Assembly: GCF_022695985.1 (NCBI RefSeq)
Contig: NZ_JAAPBF010000006.1
Location: forward strand, 21,696-85,695
Reading direction: 5' to 3'
DNA from: Streptomyces sp. NP-1717
GTDB taxonomy: Bacteria > Actinomycetota > Actinomycetes > Streptomycetales > Streptomycetaceae
DNA: 64,000 nucleotides
Part shown: in pieces, positions 38,536 through 45,467 of the stretch
Numbering within the stretch: position 1 is the stretch's first letter
How the letters are laid out: each line of letters opens with the position of its first letter
Program-made: the position numbers and the translations under genes
The notes under the pieces: model-generated
Databases searched by the model: none
What the model saw: only the letters and a program-made list of their open reading frames with translations
Told to the model about the DNA's origin: nothing

Positions 38536-39903
38536 ATGCCGGTCGCCACGCCAACCCCGCCCCCGCCGTCCTCCTCGTCCTCGGGCGCGGGAGCGCCGAG
38601 CGCGCCCCGGAGCCGGAGCCGGGCGTCGGGGACGGCACCGGGGGCCGACGAGCAGCCCCTGCGCAAGCTCTACCGCAGCGCGGACGGCAGACTGCTGGGC
38701 GGCGTCGCACGCGGCCTCGCGGGCCACATGGGGCTCCCGGTCGGCTGGGTACGGCTCGTCTTCCTCGCCCTGTTCCTGGCGCAGGGGCTCGGCGCGCTGC
38801 TGTACGCCATCTTCTGGATCGTCGTGCCGCTCGGCGTCGGCGGCACCCCGACCGAGACGCGCCCGCTCTTCGAGACGACGGACGACGGGCGGCGCCGGCT
38901 CCGTAAACCCGACCGGGGACAGACCTTCGCGATCATCGCGCTGTTCGTCGTCGGGACCGTCTTCGTCGGCAGCGCCGACCTCGGGCGCGGCGGCGCGGGC
39001 AACTACATCTGGCCGACGCTGCTCATCGGCGCCGGCGTCGTCCTGGTCTGGCGCCAGGCCGACAACGCGCGCCGTGCCCAGTGGGCCTCGCTCTCGACCG
39101 ACAGCAGGCGCCGCAGGGTCTTCCAGATCGCCCGCGGACTCGCGGGCGTCGCCCTCGTCGGCATGGGCCTGACCGTCTTCATGGTCGTACGCGGCTCGGC
39201 GGCCCAGCTCGGCAACGTCCTCACGGCGGCCATCGCCGTCGTGGCCGGCGTCGCGCTGCTCGCCGGCCCCTGGCTCGTACGGATGACCCAGGACCTCTCC
39301 GACGAGCGCCTGATGCGCATCCGCGCCCAGGAACGCGCCGAGGTCGCCGCGCACGTCCACGACTCCGTCCTGCACACGCTCACGCTGATACAGCGCAATG
39401 CGGACGACGGCGGCGAGGTGCGGCGGCTCGCCCGCGCGCAGGAGCGCGAGCTGCGCGCCTGGCTCTACAAGCCCGGGGGCACGGGCAAGGACGAGGAGAA
39501 CGAACCCGACACCCTCGCCGAGGCCGTGAAGGCGACCGCCGCCGAGGTGGAGGACTACCACGGCGTACCGATCGAGGTCGTGGTCGTCGGCGACTGCCCG
39601 CTCGACGAGAAACTGGCCGCACAGATGCAGGCAGCGCGCGAGGCAATGGTCAACGCCGCCAAGTACGGTGGCGAGGGCGGCGCCGTACAGGTCTACGCGG
39701 AGGTCGAGGGCCGGACGGTCTTCGTCTCCGTACGGGACCGCGGGCCCGGGTTCGATCTGGACGCGGTGCCCGAGGACCGGATGGGCGTACGGGAGTCGAT
39801 CTTCGGCCGGATGGAACGCAACGGCGGTACGGCGAGGGTGCGTTCGGCGCCCGACGGGGGCACGGAAGTGGAGCTTGAGATGGAGAGGGCGGCGGACGCA
39901 TGA
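38536..39903 (+). CDS. PspC-domain sensor histidine kinase (HisKA_3 type)
   Basis: 455 residues. PspC domain (RSADGRLLGGVARGLAGHMG and IFWIVVPLG, about 50-105), further membrane helices (AIIALFVVGTVFVG, WPTLLIGAGVVLVW, GLAGVALVGMGLTVFMVV, AIAVVAGVALLAGPWLV), then a cytoplasmic dimerisation helix with the phospho-acceptor His275 in HVHDSVLHTL and a HATPase domain (EAMVNAAKYGGEG, VRDRGPGFD, GGTEVELEM). Overlaps the response-regulator start by four bases (ATGA). Start uncertain: ATG 38536 chosen; GTG 38521 is equally possible and neither has a ribosome site. Senses envelope stress by analogy with LiaS. Confidence 0.91.
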   Translation: MPVATPTPPPPSSSSSGAGAPSAPRSRSRASGTAPGADEQPLRKLYRSADGRLLGGVARGLAGHMGLPVGWVRLVFLALFLAQGLGALLYAIFWIVVPLGVGGTPTETRPLFETTDDGRRRLRKPDRGQTFAIIALFVVGTVFVGSADLGRGGAGNYIWPTLLIGAGVVLVWRQADNARRAQWASLSTDSRRRRVFQIARGLAGVALVGMGLTVFMVVRGSAAQLGNVLTAAIAVVAGVALLAGPWLVRMTQDLSDERLMRIRAQERAEVAAHVHDSVLHTLTLIQRNADDGGEVRRLARAQERELRAWLYKPGGTGKDEENEPDTLAEAVKATAAEVEDYHGVPIEVVVVGDCPLDEKLAAQMQAAREAMVNAAKYGGEGGAVQVYAEVEGRTVFVSVRDRGPGFDLDAVPEDRMGVRESIFGRMERNGGTARVRSAPDGGTEVELEMERAADA

Positions 39904-40616
39904 CCGGCACCAGCGGGACGACCGGCACGAGCGGCGACGGGGGAGAGGCGGAAGCCCGGCGCGTGCGCGTCGTGCTGGTCGACGACCACCGGATGTTCCG
40001 CACCGGTGTCCAGGCCGAGATCGGGCAGACCTCGACCACGGGTGTGGAGGTCGTCGGCGAGGCCGCCGACGTCGACCAGGCGGTCACGGTCATCACGGCG
40101 ACCCGCCCCGAGGTCGTCCTGCTCGACGTCCATCTCCCCGGCGGCGGCGGCGTGGAGGTCCTGCGCCGCTGCGCGCCGCTGATGGCGGCGGCCGAGGACC
40201 CGGTACGTTTCCTGGCGCTGTCGGTGTCCGACGCGGCGGAGGACGTGATCGGCGTGATCCGCGGCGGTGCGCGCGGCTATGTCACCAAGACGATCACCGG
40301 CACCGACCTGGTGGACTCGGTCTTCCGCGTCCAGGACGGCGACGCCGTCTTCTCACCGAGGCTGGCGGGCTTCGTGCTCGACGCGTTCGCGTCGACGGAC
40401 GCGCCGCCGGTGGACGAGGACATGGACCGCCTCACGCAGCGCGAGCGCGAGGTGCTGCGGCTGATCGCGCGCGGTTACGCGTACAAGGAGATCGCGAAGC
40501 AGCTCTTCATCTCGGTGAAGACGGTCGAGTCGCACGTCTCGGCGGTGCTGCGCAAGCTCCAGCTCTCCAACCGGCACGAACTGACCCGGTGGGCGACGGC
40601 GCGCAGGCTGGTGTGA
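39900..40616 (+). CDS. LuxR-family response regulator (LiaR-like)
   Basis: 238 residues. Receiver domain with acidic pair VLVDDHRMFR, phospho-acceptor Asp76 in LLDVHLPG, switch Ser in LALSVSDAAED and Lys in GYVTKTI. The C-terminal helix-turn-helix is LTQREREVLRLIARGYAYKE to VKTVESHVSAVLRKLQLSNR. Its ATG overlaps the TGA of the kinase gene, so the pair is translationally coupled. Short Thr/Gly/Ser N-terminal extension of 20 residues. Likely targets are the divergent PspC gene and its own operon. Confidence 0.94.
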   Translation: MTGTSGTTGTSGDGGEAEARRVRVVLVDDHRMFRTGVQAEIGQTSTTGVEVVGEAADVDQAVTVITATRPEVVLLDVHLPGGGGVEVLRRCAPLMAAAEDPVRFLALSVSDAAEDVIGVIRGGARGYVTKTITGTDLVDSVFRVQDGDAVFSPRLAGFVLDAFASTDAPPVDEDMDRLTQREREVLRLIARGYAYKEIAKQLFISVKTVESHVSAVLRKLQLSNRHELTRWATARRLV

Positions 40617-40637
40617 GCCGGCGGGCGGGCGGGCCGG

Positions 40638-41027
40638 TCAGTGCGGGCAGAGCCACTCGGTGACGTACTCCCGCCCGTCGTGGTGCAGCAGGCCCCGGAC
40701 GCATTCACCGGGCTCCGTGTCGAGCCTGCCGCTCAGCGCGGCTGAGCCGTCCTTCGTAACGAGGGTGCCGTACCAGCCGGGGAACGCGGTGATCCGCGCG
40801 TCCTTGCGCTGGTAGCCCAGCCGGACGGTGGGCGCGTGGCCGTTGTCGGCACCCGTGCCGTGTCGTACGTAGCGCGTCGTGAACTCCCCCTCGCCGCCCA
40901 CCGGGCCCTCGACGCAGAGCCGGCCGCCGGAGAGGTCGCCGCAGCCGTCCGGGGTGGAACCCACTGGTGCCAGGACGAGCACCGCGCCGAGGGTGAGCGC
41001 CGCCGCGCGGGCCCGTCCGTGTCTCAT
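40638..41027 (-). CDS. Small secreted protein of unknown function
   Basis: 129 residues with an N-terminal signal peptide (RHGRARAAALTLGAVLVLAP, cleavage near Ala-Pro-Val). Four cysteines remain in the mature part (CGDL, LCVEG, ECVRG, WLCPH), consistent with two disulfides. Mature sequence beta-rich with FTTRYVRHG and ITAFPGWYGTLV. No family recognised. Start ATG 41027, the only Met before the signal region; no clear ribosome site. Converges with the response regulator gene 22 bp away. The open frame upstream is antisense noise through repeat copy C. Confidence 0.66.
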   Translation of the reverse strand: MRHGRARAAALTLGAVLVLAPVGSTPDGCGDLSGGRLCVEGPVGGEGEFTTRYVRHGTGADNGHAPTVRLGYQRKDARITAFPGWYGTLVTKDGSAALSGRLDTEPGECVRGLLHHDGREYVTEWLCPH

Positions 41028-41098
41028 GGCGTCATCGTCGTGCGGCGGGGGCGGGACGGCATCCCGGCTTGGGCCGGGTGGGCGCCTCCGGCGCCTTA

Positions 41099-41198
41099 GG
41101 CCGTGTTTCGAAAGTAGCGCCGTCCGCCCGCAGGGCGGGGCTCGCGGCGAGCGTGCGTGCCGGCGCCGCGAGCCGGGCGGGACTTTCCAAACAGGGCC
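41099..41198. mobile_element. MITE-like element, copy C (internally shortened)
   Basis: 100 bp flanked by TA on both sides (41097-41098 and 41199-41200), a plausible target duplication. The terminal repeats begin GGCCGTGTTTCGAAAGT and end ACTTTCCAAACAGGGCC. In reverse orientation the interior matches the ends of copies A and D but lacks the central CCTCCGCCTTGCGAT block. The right-hand TA plus terminal base supplies the TAG stop of the NlpC/P60 gene. Confidence 0.58.
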
Positions 41199-42244
41199 TA
41201 GGCGGGGCGGGTGGCGCCCGCGAAGGGCATCTGGTCGATCGGGGCCAGCCGCACCCCGGCGCCCGGCCGAGGGGCGTGGATCATCTGCCCGCCGCCGACG
41301 TAGAGCCCGACGTGCGAGATCCCGGAGTAGAAGAACACCAGGTCTCCCGGGGCGAGCTGGGAGCGGGAGACGCGTTGGCCCGCGTTGATCTGCGTGTACG
41401 TGGTGCGCGGGAGGGAGACCCCGGCCGCGCGCCAGGCGGCCTGGGTGAGCCCGGAGCAGTCGAACCCGTCGGGCCCGGTCGCGCCCCACACGTAGGGCTT
41501 GCCGATCGCCCCGCGCGCGTAGGAGATCGCGGCGGCGGCGCGGGCGCCGGGCGCCGTCGCACCCTGGCTCCGCGAGCGGTCGGCGCGCGGGCCGGCCGTA
41601 TCGGCGGCCCCGTCGTACCGCGCGCGCTCGGCGGCGGAGAGCCGGCCGAGGAGCCGCCGGGCGTCGTCGAGCTTCCCGCGGACGGTCGACTTGTGCGTGG
41701 CCAGCTCGGCCTGACGGCTCTTCAGGCCGGCGAGTTCGCCGTCGGCCTTCGTACGGAGGCGGTCGATGTCCCCGAGCTGCGTACGCATCCTGCTGACGGC
41801 CCGCGCCTGCTGGAAGCCGGCCCGTTCGGCGAGCGCGGCCCCGCGCAGATAGCTGTCGGGGTCGGAGCTGAGGGCGAGCTGCACGGCGGGGTCGAGGCCG
41901 CCCGCGCGGTACTGGGCGGCGGCGATCGAACCGAGCGCGTTGCGCGAGGCGTTGAGCCGTTCCGTCCGCCGGGCGGCCTCGTCGCGCAGCTTGTCCAGCG
42001 AGGCGCGCGCGTCGTCGGCCTTCTCCTTCGCCCCGTTGTACTTCTCGGTGGCGACCTCGGCCTCGTGGTAGAGCTTGTCGACCTTCGCCTTCACCTGCGC
42101 CGGAGTGAGGCGCGGCTCGGCGTGTGCGGAGCCGTCGAGCCCGGTGGCCGTCGCGGCGCCCGCGAGGGCGAGAGTGGCCGCCGTACGGCCGTACTGGCCG
42201 CTGAACGGCCGGTGCTTGGAGCGGGGTCGGCGGTGCGCTGCCAC
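41198..42244 (-). CDS. NlpC/P60 peptidoglycan hydrolase with coiled coil (first copy)
   Basis: 348 residues. Basic N-terminus, signal segment (AATLALAGAATATGLDGSAHA), a long coiled coil (about 45-210), then an NlpC/P60 endopeptidase domain with catalytic Cys in DGFDCSGLTQAAW and His in ISHVGLYVGGG, followed by MIHAPRPG. Cleaves peptide stems in peptidoglycan; the RipA-like layout implies division or remodelling. Start uncertain: GTG 42244 gives the VAAHRR N-terminus typical of the family; the frame is open to GTG 42268. The TAG stop is shared with repeat copy C. I saw no riboswitch in front of this copy, unlike the paralogue at 43947. Confidence 0.88.
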   Translation of the reverse strand: MAAHRRPRSKHRPFSGQYGRTAATLALAGAATATGLDGSAHAEPRLTPAQVKAKVDKLYHEAEVATEKYNGAKEKADDARASLDKLRDEAARRTERLNASRNALGSIAAAQYRAGGLDPAVQLALSSDPDSYLRGAALAERAGFQQARAVSRMRTQLGDIDRLRTKADGELAGLKSRQAELATHKSTVRGKLDDARRLLGRLSAAERARYDGAADTAGPRADRSRSQGATAPGARAAAAISYARGAIGKPYVWGATGPDGFDCSGLTQAAWRAAGVSLPRTTYTQINAGQRVSRSQLAPGDLVFFYSGISHVGLYVGGGQMIHAPRPGAGVRLAPIDQMPFAGATRPA

Positions 42245-42520
42245 GGGGGCGTCCACATCCTTCTTCACGGCTCTGTTCCCGTACGGGTTCCTGACGGGAG
42301 GACGCTAGGCGCGGTGGTCACGCCGGTGCGGCGCCATGGCCGCAATTGCCCGGAGCCGGTGGCCCGGTGACGGATTGTGGCCGCCGGGACCCCACCGGAT
42401 TCGACAGTCCCGGACAGAATCCGACCGATCCGATGACACCGGCACATGCGGCGCGGGAGCGGTGGTACAGAGGCCCGGGGCCGGGCCCGGACTGTCAGTG
42501 GACGCGCGTAGGTTCTTCCC

Positions 42521-43924
42521 ATGACCACTCTCGGGGAAATGCTGAAGGGACCGTCCTCCAGGTCACTTTGGGATCGGCTGTGCCCGCTGCTCGAAGCCCT
42601 GGACGAGTCGGCGGCGGCCACCGCGGCCACCGGTCTGCGGAGCTGGCCGCCGGAGCGGCGGCCGATGCCGGACCGGTGGTGGGCCGAGTGGCTGGCGGGT
42701 GACGTACGGCCCTACCACGCGCTCGCGGGGACGCGCAGGCTCGGCCGGCTGGTCGACGTGGAGTCGGCGCGGGTGCCGGCCGAGCCGCGGGCGGACCGGG
42801 ACGAGTACGAGGAGGCGAACGACCGGGTGCTCACGCCCTCCGGGTACGCGCTGACCGACGTCGTGGCCTTCCCTTACGGCGCGATGGCGGTGGCGGCCCC
42901 CTCCGACCTGCGCCGGCTGGTGCTCGGCGCGGTGGCCGAGTGGCATCACAACGGCGGTGACGTCGTCGGCTGGAGCACGATGGCGAGCGGTCCCCTGACC
43001 ACGTTCCTCGACGGCGCCGACTACCACGACAATCCGCTGGACATCCAGATCTCCCCGGACGGCGCGACCGTCGCCGCCTCGGTGGAGTGCCGCTGGCACG
43101 CCTGGTCGTCGGCCGGGCAGGCGCTCTGGACGCTCGACCCGGAGTCCATCTGGCCGGACGGGCCGGCCGGGGCCGCGTCCGACGACGGGGACGAGGAGGA
43201 GCCCGACGACGACCTCGTGGGCATCGACGTCCCCGTGCGGTTCTCCTTCGACGCGGAGGGCCGGAGGGTGGCCGTGGGGCGGCTGCGCGGCGGCCCCGTG
43301 GCCGTCCTGGACGCGCGGACCGGACAGGTCCTGGCGGGTTCGCCCGGTCCGGACGGGGCGCGCTGGGAGGGTGAGGGCCCCGTCGCCCTGGACGCGGCCG
43401 GGAGGCTGCTGGCGCACGCCCGGGGCAGCGGGCTGGTCGTGCGCGAGGCGGACGGCGGCGCGGTGCTCGCCGAGGCGGACACCGGGCTGGTCACGATCCA
43501 CGCGCTGGCCGCGGCTCCGGACGGCACCCGATTCCTCGCCGTCGGGGCGGACGGCAAGGACGACCCCGCGGTGTGCGTACTGACGCTGTCAGCGCCCTCG
43601 ACCCTCACCGCGGGTGAGCTGATACGGCCGGACCGGGCGCCCGACGGCATGGTCGCCACCGACCCGATGTCGGTGATCACCGCGCGGGCGGTGTGGACCG
43701 ACGGCGGACCGCTCGCCTTCATGTCGTCGGACGTCGGCGACGTCCTGTTCGGCGACGACGGCCGCGTGCTGCGGCTGTCGTCCGGGCCGAGCGTCGCCGC
43801 GTTCACCCCGGACGGCCGCGCGCTCGTCACCGTCGGATGCGCCGAACAGGACGAGATGGACCCGATCGACGTCTGGTTCCTCGACGGCCCCGACGGCCCG
43901 GCCGCACCGCACCGCGCGCCCTGA
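42521..43924 (+). CDS. Uncharacterised protein with beta-propeller-like C-terminal half
   Basis: 467 residues, cytoplasmic. The N-terminal 150 residues are helical with several Trp. From about 160 on, repeated units of the type IQISPDGATVAASVECRWHAW, FSFDAEGRRVAVGRLRGG, VALDAAGRLLAHARGSG and AAAPDGTRFLAVGADG look like degenerate WD40 or similar propeller blades. An acidic run DDGDEEEPDDD interrupts between blades (about 220-232). No catalytic motif. Function unknown; propellers usually serve as interaction platforms. ATG 42521. Converges with the NlpC/P60 gene at 43947 (22-bp gap). Confidence 0.76.
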   Translation: MTTLGEMLKGPSSRSLWDRLCPLLEALDESAAATAATGLRSWPPERRPMPDRWWAEWLAGDVRPYHALAGTRRLGRLVDVESARVPAEPRADRDEYEEANDRVLTPSGYALTDVVAFPYGAMAVAAPSDLRRLVLGAVAEWHHNGGDVVGWSTMASGPLTTFLDGADYHDNPLDIQISPDGATVAASVECRWHAWSSAGQALWTLDPESIWPDGPAGAASDDGDEEEPDDDLVGIDVPVRFSFDAEGRRVAVGRLRGGPVAVLDARTGQVLAGSPGPDGARWEGEGPVALDAAGRLLAHARGSGLVVREADGGAVLAEADTGLVTIHALAAAPDGTRFLAVGADGKDDPAVCVLTLSAPSTLTAGELIRPDRAPDGMVATDPMSVITARAVWTDGGPLAFMSSDVGDVLFGDDGRVLRLSSGPSVAAFTPDGRALVTVGCAEQDEMDPIDVWFLDGPDGPAAPHRAP

Positions 43925-43946
43925 GCCGCCGTTCTGGGCGTCCGGC

Positions 43947-45107
43947 TCAGGCCGGGCGCACGCTGCCGTAGATCGGCATGTAGTAGATGGACTCCTCGCG
44001 GACGTTCGCACCCGGCTTCGGCGCGTGGATCATCTTGCCGTCGCCCTTGTAGATGCCGACGTGGCTGATGTCGTCGTAGAAGAACACCAGGTCGCCGGGG
44101 AGCAGGTCCGCCGTGGCGACCCGCTTGCCGACCTTCACCTGGTCCCAGGTCGTACGCGGCAGCTGGACACCCGCCTCCTTCCAGGCGGCGCCCGTCAGCC
44201 CCGAGCAGTCGTACGAGCTGGGGCCGGTGGCGCCCCACACGTACGGCTTGCCGATCTGGGCGCGGGCGAACGCGAGGACCTTCTCGGCCTTGGCCGCGTA
44301 CGTACCGTCCGTGACCCCCGAACCGCCGCCCGAGCCCGTGTCCGTGCCGCCTCCGGTGGCGGGCGCCTCCTCCTGCCGCGCCTCCTCCTGCCGCTTGCGC
44401 TCCGCGGCCTCCTCCTTGGCCTTCGCCTCGGCCTTGCGGCGCGCCTCCTCCTCCTTCTTCCGCTCCAGCGCGGCGAGCCGCGCCTTCTCCTCGGCCGTCA
44501 GGTCCGCCAGCAGGGACCGCGCCGCCGCGAGCTTGTTCTGGACCTTCTGCTTGCCCGCCTTGAGCGACGCCTGCGACTCCGTCAGCGTCTCCAGGCTCTT
44601 CGTCGCCTTGACGCGCTGCTTCGCCGCGGACCGCTGCTCCTTCTGGAAGTCCTCGACGGCCTCCTGCTGGCGGTCGGTCAGCCGGCCCATCAGCTGGGTC
44701 TGCTCGAAGTACGACTCCGGGCTGTCGGCGAACATCAGGGCGGCCGTGGGACCGACCGCGCCCGCGCGGTACTGCGCCGCCGCGTACGTACCGAGGGCGC
44801 GTCGCGCCTCGTTGACCTTGTCGGCGCTCTTGGCGACGTCGTCCAGGACCCGGTCGACCGACCTGCGCTGCGTGTCGGTCGCCTCCTTCGCCTTGTTGTA
44901 CTCCTGCGTCGCCGTACCGGCCTGCCGGTACAGGTCGTCGACCTTCTTCTGCACCTCTTCTACGGAGGGCTTGGGCTCGGCCGGCGCGGCGGTGGCGCTC
45001 TGCGTCGACAGCAGCGTGACCGAGGCGAGCGCGGCCGTCGTGAAGCCGACGGCCGGTGTGTTCGCGCGCACCCCGGTGCGAGTGCGCGATTTGCGATGCG
45101 ACGCCAA
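43947..45107 (-). CDS. NlpC/P60 peptidoglycan hydrolase under c-di-AMP riboswitch control
   Basis: 386 residues. Signal sequence after MASHRKSRTRTG, then a coiled coil to about residue 200 followed by a Lys/Glu/Ala-rich charged helix (EEKARLAALERKKEEEARRK pattern), a Gly/Thr linker and the NlpC/P60 domain with Cys in SSYDCSGLTGAAW and His in ISHVGIYKGDG. Start: TTG 45107, because GGAAGGAG (45124-45117) abuts the in-frame ATG at 45116 but is nine bases from the TTG, and the resulting MASHRK N-terminus is the family standard. Expression should fall when c-di-AMP is high. Shares domain order with the gene at 41198, presumably an old duplication. Confidence 0.91.
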   Translation of the reverse strand: MASHRKSRTRTGVRANTPAVGFTTAALASVTLLSTQSATAAPAEPKPSVEEVQKKVDDLYRQAGTATQEYNKAKEATDTQRRSVDRVLDDVAKSADKVNEARRALGTYAAAQYRAGAVGPTAALMFADSPESYFEQTQLMGRLTDRQQEAVEDFQKEQRSAAKQRVKATKSLETLTESQASLKAGKQKVQNKLAAARSLLADLTAEEKARLAALERKKEEEARRKAEAKAKEEAAERKRQEEARQEEAPATGGGTDTGSGGGSGVTDGTYAAKAEKVLAFARAQIGKPYVWGATGPSSYDCSGLTGAAWKEAGVQLPRTTWDQVKVGKRVATADLLPGDLVFFYDDISHVGIYKGDGKMIHAPKPGANVREESIYYMPIYGSVRPA

Positions 45108-45131
45108 GGCCGGCATCTCCTTCCGTGGACC

Positions 45132-45270
45132 GCCTACCGGGTTAGCTGTCGGGTTCGGGCGGAACGGAAGGCTGCCCTACGGGCCGGGAACGCGGCCCGA
45201 TTCACCCCGGTGGAACGTGGTGGGTCCCCGGTTCCGGACTCCCTTCGGGAAGCCCGGATTCGGCGCAGGC
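45132..45270 (-). promoter_or_regulatory. c-di-AMP riboswitch (ydaO/yuaA type)
   Basis: Minus-strand leader with all hallmarks I recall for actinobacterial examples: GCCGAAUCCGGG near the 5 prime end, GGGGACCCA, GGGGUGAAUCGGGCCG, CGUAGGGCAGCC and the 3 prime block GACAGCUAACCCGGUAGGCG. P1 pairs GCCUGC (45270-45265) with GUAGGC (45137-45132). The ribosome site follows within ten bases, so ligand binding probably controls elongation or access to it. Confidence 0.93.
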
Positions 45271-45452
45271 AGCCCGCTTGGCGCTGATCGCCGATGGAGT
45301 ACGGGCGGCCTCGGCGTGCACGGTAGCCAATCCGTGGTGCCGCTGTGAAGGTTGATGGCCGATATGCCCGATACGTTTTCGTGACCTTTGACGCACACGC
45401 TCGTTGTCGCCCCGGCGAGGCCATGTGGCGGCGGGCTGTCAGTGCGGCACCC

Positions 45453-45458
45453 TAGACT
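45453..45458 (+). promoter_or_regulatory. -10 element of pcrA
   Basis: TAGACT, ten bases before the ATG at 45468; no good -35 at 16-18 bp. A start here would leave only a few leader bases. Confidence 0.45.
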
Positions 45459-45467
45459 CGGGAAGCG

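Noticed and set aside
42245..42520. Possible c-di-AMP riboswitch upstream of the first NlpC/P60 gene
   Set aside because: Only a GTCGAATCCGG-like segment is present; the GGGGUGAA and GCUAACCCGGUAGGCGG blocks are missing.
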